Assembly (NCBI GenBank): GCA_036277075.1
Contig: DASUNQ010000005.1
Coordinates: 1-19,086, forward strand
Reading direction: 5' to 3'
Length of the DNA stretch: 19,086 nt
Source: DASUNQ01 sp036277075
GTDB taxonomy: Bacteria; Acidobacteriota; Thermoanaerobaculia; Multivoradales; UBA5704
Shown: piece after piece, positions 1-5,655 of the stretch
How positions within the stretch are numbered: the first letter of the stretch is position 1
Layout: each line of letters starts with the position of its first letter
Notes under the pieces: generated by a model
The model's input: only the letters and a program-made list of their open reading frames with translations
Database searches by the model: none
What the model was told of the DNA's origin: nothing
Program-made: the position numbers and the translations under genes

Positions 1-724
1 CGCGGCGGACGAGGAGCACCTGCCCGCGCCATTCGACGACCGCCACCACCAGCCGGCGTCCCTCCCGCGCGCGCCGCGCCCGGCGCGGCGGGTAGCGCTC
101 GGGGCGGCCCTCGGCCGCGGCCCGGCAGCCGGGCAAGAGCGGACAGTCGGGGCACCGCGGGCGCCGCGGCGTGCAGACGGTGGCGCCGACCTCCATCAGC
201 GCCTGGTTGCTGTCGCCCGGCCGCTCGGGGTCGACCAGGGCGGCCGCCGCCGCCCGGAGCTGCCGCCGCGCCGCAGCGCTCTTGGGGTCGGCGGCGAGGG
301 CCAGGTAGCGCGCCATCAGCCGCTCGACGTTGCCGTCCAGGACCGGCAGCGGCAGGCCGTAGACGATGCTCCCGACCGCCGCGGCCGTGTAGTCGCCGAC
401 CCCAGGCAGCTCCCGCCAGCCCCCGGGAGTGTCGGGGAAGCCGCCGCGCTCGACCACGCGGCGGGCGGCGGCGTGGAGCTGCCGGGCGCGGCGGTAGTAG
501 CCGAGGCCCGACCAGGCGGCGAGCACCTCGGCCTCGGGCGCGGCGGCCAAGGCCTCGACGGTGGGGAACTCGGCGAGAAAGCGGTCGTAGTAGGGGAGGA
601 CTACCTCGACCCGCGTCTGCTGGAGCATCACCTCGGAGATCCAGACGCGGTACGGGTCGCGGGTCCGCCGCCAGGGCAGGTCGCGCCGCACCCGGTCGTA
701 CCAGGCCAACAGCTCATGCCGCAC
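1..724 (-). CDS. mutY: A/G-specific adenine glycosylase MutY (3' end cut by window edge)
   Basis: This is a base-excision repair glycosylase that removes adenine mispaired with 8-oxoguanine. The minus-strand translation (241 codons visible) has the HhH-GPD fold signatures: SEVMLQQT with the catalytic Glu at about residue 31, LPGVGDYTA (helix-hairpin-helix), and LDGNVER with the catalytic Asp at about 130. A C-x6-C-x2-C-x5-C iron-sulfur loop follows (Cys184, 191, 194, 200). A NUDIX-like C-terminal domain begins at the window edge (LVVAVVEWRGQVLLVRR), so roughly a third of the gene is missing. The start is a GTG at 724-722, chosen because an in-frame TAG lies four codons upstream. The ATG at 716 is in the wrong frame. 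No good ribosome binding site is visible. It lies downstream, on the same strand, of the terminator and RNA unit at 765-1006. The identification is firm; the start is less certain. Confidence 0.95.
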   Translation of the reverse strand, partial: MRHELLAWYDRVRRDLPWRRTRDPYRVWISEVMLQQTRVEVVLPYYDRFLAEFPTVEALAAAPEAEVLAAWSGLGYYRRARQLHAAARRVVERGGFPDTPGGWRELPGVGDYTAAAVGSIVYGLPLPVLDGNVERLMARYLALAADPKSAAARRQLRAAAAALVDPERPGDSNQALMEVGATVCTPRRPRCPDCPLLPGCRAAAEGRPERYPPRRARRAREGRRLVVAVVEWRGQVLLVRR

Positions 725-764
725 CGCGTCAGTCTAGCGGACGCGCCGGGCCAAATTGGCGCAC

Positions 765-802
765 AAAAAAGGAGCGGCCCCCGGGTTGCCCCGAGGGCCG
801 CT
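765..802 (-). terminator. Strong intrinsic terminator, minus strand
   Basis: On the minus strand a 12-bp stem with one C/A mismatch (arms 802-790 and 785-773, loop of four at 786-789) is followed after two bases by six consecutive T residues (complement of A765-770). The stem is almost entirely G-C. This has the form of a rho-independent terminator reading leftward. On the plus strand no T-run follows the hairpin, so it is directional. It lies 41 bases before the mutY start. It therefore either ends a small RNA transcribed from about position 979 or acts as an attenuator in the mutY leader. Confidence 0.85.
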
Positions 803-937
803 GATCTTGAAGTATGGGGGGGAGGCCCCGTCTCTCCGGTTGGTCTTTCTGAGGATCTACCCCTGTCGCAAGGGGGATGGGATTAGTTTCTCAGAGGGTG
901 AGACCGGCTAGGGTCTCTGATGATGGCTGGATTGATC

Positions 938-966
938 TTGGCAGGTGGAACCTCCCCACATACTCT
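938..966 (+). promoter_or_regulatory. Possible sigma-70 promoter for sppA
   Basis: TTGGCA (938-943) and TACTCT (961-966) are separated by exactly 17 bases and match the -35 and -10 consensus in five and four of six positions. The start would be near 973, leaving an untranslated leader of about 150 bases before sppA. It would fire divergently from the sigma-54 promoter, with starts only a few bases apart. The -10 match is modest, so this is tentative. Confidence 0.3.
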
Positions 967-986
967 CTTCTACGTTGTCGCTGCCT

Positions 987-1116
987 ATGTGCAACGGCTG
1001 TGCCAAGCGCCTCATTCCTCCGGAAACCACCTTCTGCGGCCGAGAAATCAGCCCATCGATAATGCAAGAAGTGCAAAGGTGGCCATGGCATTTCTGCGCG
1101 ACCGGGAAGGGGCTAA
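987..1116 (+). pseudogene. Possible frame-broken zinc-ribbon mini-gene
   Basis: From the ATG at 987 the frame reads MCNGCAKRLIPPETTFC and then GREISPS. This resembles the first three cysteines of a zinc ribbon (CxxC, about ten residues, PP..T.FC). The frame then runs open into sppA out of phase. In the +1 frame the next codons (1063-1074) read CKKC, followed by a stop at 1114-1116, nine bases before sppA. A single-base shift would therefore give a mini-protein of about 43 residues with two CxxC pairs. No Shine-Dalgarno is visible before 987. It may be a decayed gene, an assembly error or chance. The DNA also carries the sigma-54 match on the other strand, and the two readings compete. Confidence 0.2.
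990..1006 (-). promoter_or_regulatory. Sigma-54 (-24/-12) promoter
   Basis: The minus strand reads TTGGCACAGCCGTTGCA. This matches the RpoN consensus YTGGCAC-N5-TTGCW, with the GG and GC dinucleotides spaced 12 bases apart as required. The predicted start is a G at about 979. A TGCA-N5-TGCA dyad at 1063-1075 is centred about 90 bases upstream, where enhancer-binding proteins usually bind, and an 8-bp palindrome lies at 1082-1089. An alternative explanation is that these bases encode Cys-rich codons on the plus strand (see the zinc-ribbon entry). The chance of such a match in a window this size is low but not negligible. Confidence 0.6.
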
Positions 1117-1125
1117 GCTCGAAGC

Positions 1126-2841
1126 ATGAAGAAGCTGGTGGCGGTGTTCCTGGTGCTCGTGGTCGTGGCGGTCGGCGCCGCGGTCGCCGGCATCCTTCTC
1201 GCGCGAGGCGACCGGCCGCTCGCCGGCCCCACGGTGCTCGTCTGGCGGATGGACCGTACGGTGCTCGAGCAGGCCCCCACCTCCGGCTTTCCGTTCGCCG
1301 CCAGCATCACCCTCGACAGCATGGCCGAGCTCTACCCGGCCCTCCGCGCCGCGCGCGACGACCGCGCCGTCAAGGGGCTCGCCGTGTACATCGAGGACGC
1401 CGATTTCGGCCTGGCCAAGGCGCAGGAGTTCCGGCGCCAGCTCGCCGCGCTGCGGCGGGCGGGGAAGTTCGTCGAGTGCTATCTCGAGACCGCGGGGGAG
1501 GGGTCGAACGGCACCCTCGCCTACTACCTGGCCACCGCCTGCGAGAAGATCCACCTCGCCCCGGCCGGGGACCTGAACCTGCTCGGCCTCTACGCCGACA
1601 GCCTCTTCCTCCGCGGCACCTTCGAGAAGCTCAAGATCGACCCGGCGTTCGTCCACGTCGGCCGCTACAAGAGCGCCGTCGAGGCCTACACGCGGGCCGC
1701 GCACTCCCCGGCCGCCGAGGAGGCGATGAACGCCGTCCTCGACAGCTTCTACCGTCAGCTCGTGGCCGGCATCGCCGAGGCGCGCCGCCTGCCGCCCGAG
1801 GAGGTCCGGCGGCTCGTCGACGGGGCTCCCTACGACGCCCCCGAGGCGGTACGGCGGAAGCTCGTCGACGGGCTCGCCTATCCCGACCAGTTCCGCGACC
1901 GGCTGGAGCGCCGCGCCGGCGGGGAGCCCCGCCTCGTCCGTCTCCAGGACTACCGCACCGGCCGCAACCCCTTCGCGGCCGACACCATCGCCATCGTCTT
2001 CGCCCTCGGCACCATCGTGCGCGGCCAGGGGGGCCTGGAGCCCTGGACCCAGGAGGTCTTCCTCGGCTCGGAGAGCCTGGGCGAGATCCTCTCCGACCTG
2101 GCGGAGGACGACGGCGTCGACGCCGTGGTACTGCGCGTCGACAGCCCAGGCGGCTCGGCGCTCGCCTCCGACCTGATCCTGCGCCAGGTGGAGCTGCTGG
2201 CGCGGGAGAAACCGGTGGTGGTCTCGATGTCGGACGTCGCCGCTTCGGGCGGCTACTACATCGCCGCCAAGGCGCACAAGATCGTGGCCGAGCCGGCGAC
2301 CCTCACCGGCTCGATCGGCGTCTTCGGCGGCAAGTTCGTGACCCGGCGGTTCCAAGAGGAGCACCTCGGCGTGACCCACGACACGCTGAAGCGCGGGGCG
2401 AACGCCGACATCTACACCTCGCTCGCGCCGTTCAGCGCGGCGCAGGAGGCCCGCGTCGAAGGGCTGATGCGGCGGGTCTACGCCACCTTCGTCGGCCACG
2501 TGGCGCGCGGGCGAAAGCTCACGCCGCGCGAGGTCGACACCGTGGCGCAAGGGCGCGTCTGGACCGGCGAGGAGGCGCGGCGCCTCCGCCTGGTCGACGA
2601 GCTCGGCGGCTTCGACCGCGCCCTCGAGCTGGCGCGCGCCGCCGCCGACATCGAGCCCGACGCCGCCGTGCGTCTCGCCATCTACCCCGAGCCGCCGTCG
2701 CTGCTCGACCTCCTCTTCGACGAGCAGGAGGAGCCGCTGCTGCCCTCGTCTCTAGCGCAGCTCCTGCGCGCCCTCGGACGACCCGCCACCGGCGCTCTCG
2801 AGCTGCCGCGCGAGCTGGCGCGACTGGTCCGTCCGTTCTGA
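1126..2841 (+). CDS. sppA: Signal peptide peptidase SppA, long (two-domain) type
   Basis: This is a membrane-anchored serine protease that degrades cleaved signal peptides. The 571-residue length fits the long Escherichia coli-type (67K) enzyme with tandem S49 domains. Residues 3-26 form an N-terminal transmembrane anchor facing the periplasm. The general-base lysine is K182 in the motif GRYKSAVEAY of the first domain. The nucleophile is S374 in DVAASGGYYIA of the second domain, preceded by VLRVDSPGGSALAS at about 336-348 and followed by TGSIGVFGGKF. Both halves of the Ser/Lys dyad are intact. The start is the ATG at 1126, with a purine-rich GGAAGGGG stretch about 16 bases upstream. It ends just before the dnaA promoter with no obvious terminator. 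The family is secure. Confidence 0.95.
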   Translation: MKKLVAVFLVLVVVAVGAAVAGILLARGDRPLAGPTVLVWRMDRTVLEQAPTSGFPFAASITLDSMAELYPALRAARDDRAVKGLAVYIEDADFGLAKAQEFRRQLAALRRAGKFVECYLETAGEGSNGTLAYYLATACEKIHLAPAGDLNLLGLYADSLFLRGTFEKLKIDPAFVHVGRYKSAVEAYTRAAHSPAAEEAMNAVLDSFYRQLVAGIAEARRLPPEEVRRLVDGAPYDAPEAVRRKLVDGLAYPDQFRDRLERRAGGEPRLVRLQDYRTGRNPFAADTIAIVFALGTIVRGQGGLEPWTQEVFLGSESLGEILSDLAEDDGVDAVVLRVDSPGGSALASDLILRQVELLAREKPVVVSMSDVAASGGYYIAAKAHKIVAEPATLTGSIGVFGGKFVTRRFQEEHLGVTHDTLKRGANADIYTSLAPFSAAQEARVEGLMRRVYATFVGHVARGRKLTPREVDTVAQGRVWTGEEARRLRLVDELGGFDRALELARAAADIEPDAAVRLAIYPEPPSLLDLLFDEQEEPLLPSSLAQLLRALGRPATGALELPRELARLVRPF

Positions 2842-2849
2842 GATGAGTC

Positions 2850-2878
2850 TTGACGACCCCCGGAGGAGGGTCTATAGT
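2850..2878 (+). promoter_or_regulatory. Sigma-70 promoter of dnaA
   Basis: TTGACG (2850-2855) and TATAGT (2873-2878) are separated by exactly 17 bases and each matches consensus in five of six positions. The expected start is near 2885, about 97 bases before the dnaA ATG, so the DnaA-box cluster at 2932-2963 falls in the leader. The spacer holds an inverted GACCC/GGGTC (2855-2859 and 2868-2872) that may be a binding site. Confidence 0.75.
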
Positions 2879-2931
2879 CCGTTTCGCCTCAGTCGGCAAT
2901 CCGTCACGCACGTTTCCAGGCTAGCCTCTGG

Positions 2932-2963
2932 ATTTCCACAGGTTGTGGAAATTTTGTGGAATT
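2932..2963 (+). promoter_or_regulatory. DnaA-box cluster upstream of dnaA
   Basis: Three nine-base DnaA-like boxes lie together. ATTTCCACA at 2932-2940 is direct. The same nonamer is inverted at 2944-2952, and a diverged inverted copy, AATTCCACA, is at 2955-2963. The first two form a perfect inverted repeat with a 3-base gap. The last two are 11 bases apart, about one helical turn. Each keeps the CCACA core of the TTWTNCACA consensus. They sit between the dnaA promoter and the start codon, a usual place for DnaA autoregulation and for origin function. Confidence 0.65.
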
Positions 2964-2981
2964 CGTTCGCCTTCGAGAGCT

Positions 2982-4271
2982 ATGTCGCAAATCTGGAGTC
3001 TGCTGCAAAGAGAGCTGCAACAAGAACTTCCCGCCGAGGAGTTCGCCACCTGGTTCCGCCCGCTCAAGGTCCGCACGGAGGAGGAGGACCGGCTGGTGCT
3101 CCTCGCCCCCGACGCCCGCTTCCTGCACACCCTGGAGTCGAGCTACCGGCCGGCGGTCGACCGCGCGGTGGCCGGGCTCAAAGGGGCCGCCTACCAGGTC
3201 CTCTTCTCGCTCGAGGAGCGTGAGCAGGCGCCGCCCGAGGCGCCGCCTGCGCTCGCCGCGCGGTTCAATCCCAAGTACACCTTCGACAGCTTCGTCGTCG
3301 GCAACTCGAACCAGTTCGCCCACGCCGCGGCGCGGGCGGTGGCGGAGGGCCCGTCGCGCAGCTACAACCCTCTTTTCCTCTACGGCGGCGTCGGGCTCGG
3401 CAAGACTCACCTGCTCCACGCCATCGGCTGCCACATCCGGGAGCGGGGACCGCAGCTCCGCGTGCTCTATCTGGCGGCCGAGCAGTTCGTCAACGAGCTC
3501 ATCAACTCGATCCGCTTCGACCGCATGCCGGCCTTCCGGGAGCGCTACCGCACCATCGACGTGCTGCTCATCGACGACGTGCAGTTCCTGGCCAACAAGG
3601 AGCGGACGCAGGAGGAGTTCTTCCACACCTTCAACACGCTCTACACCAGCCAGAAGCAGATCATCATCTCGTCGGACTCCTCGCCGCGGAACATCCCGAC
3701 GCTCGAGGAGCGCCTGCGCAGCCGCTTCGAGTGGGGACTGATCGCCGACATCCAGCCTCCGGACCTCGAGACCAAGGTCGCGATCCTGCGCCGCAAGGCC
3801 GACGTCGAAGGGATCCGTCTCCCCAACGACGTGGCCCACTTCATCGCGCAACAGGTGCGCTCCAACGTGCGCGAGCTCGAAGGGCTCCTGAACCGGGTCA
3901 TCGCCTTCTCCTCGCTGACGGGCAAGCCCCTGTCTCTCGACCTGGCGAAGGAGACGCTGCGCGACATCCTTCCGGACGGCGAGCGCAAGCCGGCCGCGGC
4001 CGAGATCATCAAGTTCGTGGCCCGCCACTATGGCCTCAAAGTCTCGGAGATCAAGAGCAAGGGCAACACCAAGCAGATCGCCTTTCCGCGGCAGGTGGCG
4101 ATGTACGCGCTCAAGCGCCTGACCGACCTCTCCTACCCCGAGATCGGCAAACAGTTCAACGACAAGCACCACTCGACGGTCATGTACTCGGTCGAGAAGA
4201 TCCAACACCTCCGCGACGCCGACCCGGAGATCGACAAGCTGCTGACCGCCATCGAGCAGCACTTCGTCTAG
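2982..4271 (+). CDS. dnaA: Chromosomal replication initiator protein DnaA
   Basis: DnaA binds DnaA boxes and opens the origin as an ATP-bound oligomer. The 429-residue product has domain I at 1-75 (IWSLLQRELQQEL), a short linker, and an AAA+ core with Walker A GGVGLGKTH at 135-143. Walker B LLIDD is at about 195-199, followed by a sensor region (SSDSSPRNIP). The C-terminal helix-turn-helix signature is DKHHSTVMYS at 394-403. The length is slightly below the usual 440-470 because domain II is short. I chose the ATG at 2982 over a TTG at 2943. It begins MSQIWSLLQREL, typical of DnaA, has GAGAG just upstream, and leaves the box cluster untranslated. dnaN follows after a 282-base gap. Confidence 0.98.
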   Translation: MSQIWSLLQRELQQELPAEEFATWFRPLKVRTEEEDRLVLLAPDARFLHTLESSYRPAVDRAVAGLKGAAYQVLFSLEEREQAPPEAPPALAARFNPKYTFDSFVVGNSNQFAHAAARAVAEGPSRSYNPLFLYGGVGLGKTHLLHAIGCHIRERGPQLRVLYLAAEQFVNELINSIRFDRMPAFRERYRTIDVLLIDDVQFLANKERTQEEFFHTFNTLYTSQKQIIISSDSSPRNIPTLEERLRSRFEWGLIADIQPPDLETKVAILRRKADVEGIRLPNDVAHFIAQQVRSNVRELEGLLNRVIAFSSLTGKPLSLDLAKETLRDILPDGERKPAAAEIIKFVARHYGLKVSEIKSKGNTKQIAFPRQVAMYALKRLTDLSYPEIGKQFNDKHHSTVMYSVEKIQHLRDADPEIDKLLTAIEQHFV

Positions 4272-4290
4272 GCGCGAAAGCCTTCGCGCC
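4271..4290 (+). terminator. Hairpin directly after dnaA (weak terminator or mRNA-end structure)
   Basis: GGCGCGAA-AGCC-TTCGCGCC forms a perfect 8-bp stem with a four-base loop. Its first base is the last base of the dnaA stop codon. No T-run follows immediately (CTTTTCC appears about 20 bases later), so it is not a canonical intrinsic terminator. It may stabilise the dnaA mRNA end or separate dnaA from dnaN transcription. Confidence 0.4.
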
Positions 4291-4504
4291 GCTTCCAGCC
4301 CGCGCTTTTCCGCAGTCGCCCACCGAGCCTCCTCCGGAAGGTCCGCGGAGCGCCTGTGGAGAGTGTTGAGCGCGCGCCGTTTTCCTCTCTCCTCCGCAGC
4401 GTTCCACAGCGCGGAAGCGGCACGGCAGCGGACGCGCAACTCTTTCGCTCTCCATGGTTTGCGCGGCATCTCAACGTTTCCACAGCGCCTCTTACGACGA
4501 CGAC
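4291..4504 (+). other. dnaA-dnaN intergenic region with DnaA boxes; oriC candidate
   Basis: This non-coding stretch holds three DnaA-like boxes: CTCTCCACA inverted at 4355-4363, CGTTCCACA at 4400-4408, and GTTTCCACA at 4476-4484. All keep the CCACA core and match TTATCCACA in six or seven of nine positions. It ends in an ACG triplet repeat (about 4494-4504) next to the dnaN promoter. It is somewhat richer in A and T than the flanking genes, but I see no strong AT-rich unwinding element. Together with the boxes upstream of dnaA it may form a two-part origin. No reading frame here resembles a protein. Confidence 0.45.
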
Positions 4505-4519
4505 GATCATGCTATGATC
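4505..4519 (+). promoter_or_regulatory. dnaN promoter: extended -10 inside a palindrome
   Basis: TGCTATGAT (4510-4518) is an extended -10 element (TGn followed by TATGAT, five of six to consensus). It lies within the perfect inverted repeat GATCAT-gct-ATGATC (4505-4519). The expected start is near 4525, about 30 bases before the dnaN ATG. No good -35 is seen, which fits an extended -10 promoter. The palindrome places a GATC at each end and may be an operator. Confidence 0.55.
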
Positions 4520-4553
4520 AGGGTGCTTCTTCGTCTCTGGAGACCGGCCCCCC

Positions 4554-5651
4554 ATGGAAATTCGCCTCCGTCGCAGCGAGCTGCTGTCCGAGCTGGTCCC
4601 CATGCAGGGGGTCGTCGAACGCAAAACGACGATCCCGGTGCTCTCGCACCTGCTGCTCTCGGCGCACGACGACCGACTCCACCTGGCGGCAACCGACCTC
4701 GACGTCTCGTTGACCTCCTGGTGCGAGGCCGACGTCAAGGCCGACGGCGGTGTGGCGGTGCAGGCCAAGAAGCTCTTCGAGATCGTCCGCTCCCTGGTCG
4801 CCGACGAGTTGCAGCTCGTCCTCGACGACCCGCGGGCGCTGACGATCCGCGCCGGCCGCTCGCGGTTCAAGATCCACGGCCTCGCCCCCGACGACTTCCC
4901 GACGCTGCCGGTGGTCGACGACAAGGGCGCGCTCGAGATCCCCTTCGTCGAGTTCCGGCGCATGATCGGCAAGGTCCTCTTCGCGGTCTCCGCCGAGGAG
5001 TCGCGCTTCCAGTTGAACGGCGCGCTGCTCAAGCTCAAGAAAGGGGGGCTCGAGCTGGTCGCGACCGACGGTCATCGCCTGGCGCTGGTCGAGGCCGGGC
5101 TCGCAGCGGCCGACGGCGAGCACCAGGTGCTGGTGCCGCGCAAGGCGCTCCAGGAGCTGCAGCGCCTGGAGGGGGACGGCAACCTCTCCTACCGCCGTGG
5201 CGAGCACCACCTCTCCTTCCGGCTCGGGCGGCGCGAGCTCATCTGCCGCATCCTCGAAGGGAGCTTCCCGGACTACGAGCGCGTCATCGCCAAGGACAAC
5301 GACAAGAAGGCGGTCTTCGAGCGCAAGGCCCTGGTCGACGGCGTGCAGCGGGTCGCCTTGCTGACCGGCGATCGGGCGCGCGCGGTGCGGCTGCAGTTCG
5401 CGCCGGAGCAGCTCACCATCTCGACCCAGAACCCCGACCTCGGCGAGGCGGTCGAGGAGCTGGCCTGCGAGTACGACGGTCCCGAGTTCCGGCTGGGGAT
5501 GAACCCCGACTACCTCGCGCACTTCCTCTCGGCGGTGGACACCGAGCGGGTGCGTCTCGAGCTCAAGGACGAGAACACGCAGTGCGTGGGCTACCCGGTG
5601 GACGGCCCCGACGCGCGCTACCTCTGCGTGATCATGCCGATGCGACTGTAG
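4554..5651 (+). CDS. dnaN: DNA polymerase III beta subunit (sliding clamp)
   Basis: The product is a ring-forming processivity clamp that encircles DNA and tethers polymerase III and repair proteins. It has 365 residues, the usual length, made of three DnaN folds. Recognisable parts are the N-terminal MEIRLRRSELLSEL and ERKTTIPVLSHLLL, LKLKKGGLELVATDGHRLAL in the middle domain, GSFPDYERVIAKDN at the domain junction, and the conserved C-terminal end VIMPMRL, which forms part of the protein-binding pocket. The start is the ATG at 4554, about ten bases after a TGGAGA ribosome binding site. recF starts four bases after the stop codon, so the two are co-transcribed. Confidence 0.97.
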   Translation: MEIRLRRSELLSELVPMQGVVERKTTIPVLSHLLLSAHDDRLHLAATDLDVSLTSWCEADVKADGGVAVQAKKLFEIVRSLVADELQLVLDDPRALTIRAGRSRFKIHGLAPDDFPTLPVVDDKGALEIPFVEFRRMIGKVLFAVSAEESRFQLNGALLKLKKGGLELVATDGHRLALVEAGLAAADGEHQVLVPRKALQELQRLEGDGNLSYRRGEHHLSFRLGRRELICRILEGSFPDYERVIAKDNDKKAVFERKALVDGVQRVALLTGDRARAVRLQFAPEQLTISTQNPDLGEAVEELACEYDGPEFRLGMNPDYLAHFLSAVDTERVRLELKDENTQCVGYPVDGPDARYLCVIMPMRL

Positions 5652-5655
5652 GCTG

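Larger units (their letters stand above)
765..979 (-). ncRNA. Candidate structured small RNA or mutY leader RNA
   Basis: No known RNA family was recognised. The minus strand between the predicted sigma-54 start (about 979) and the terminator can fold into a closed multi-branch structure. A long-range closing stem pairs 964-951 (AGTATGTGGGGAGG) with 825-811 (CCTCCCCCCCATACT), giving 13 pairs around a small internal loop. Inside it are a perfect 6-bp hairpin (917-912 with 905-900) and an arm with TCTGAG/CTCAGA (895-890 with 853-848) capped by CCCCT/AGGGG (875-871 with 864-860). The terminator hairpin starts eight bases after the closing stem. C-rich unpaired stretches (around 884-870 and 825-817) could contact purine-rich ribosome binding sites. 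Only very short reading frames occur. No hallmarks of SRP RNA, RNase P RNA or tmRNA are visible; a 6S-like fold cannot be excluded by eye. Confidence 0.6.

Noticed and set aside
765..979. SRP RNA, tmRNA or RNase P RNA in the mutY-sppA gap
   Set aside because: None of the conserved core sequences of these RNAs could be seen on either strand; the size also does not fit RNase P or tmRNA.
1048..2550. 500-codon minus-strand open frame opposite sppA
   Set aside because: It is antisense to a well-identified gene with no recognisable domain; long antisense frames are expected at this GC content.
945..2846. Long plus-strand open frame of 633 codons over sppA
   Set aside because: It is the arginine- and proline-rich out-of-phase shadow of sppA, with low-complexity composition typical of high-GC DNA. 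sppA in the other frame has full catalytic motifs.
2943..2981. 13-residue extension of DnaA from a TTG at 2943
   Set aside because: It would translate the DnaA-box cluster; the ATG at 2982 gives the normal DnaA N-terminus.
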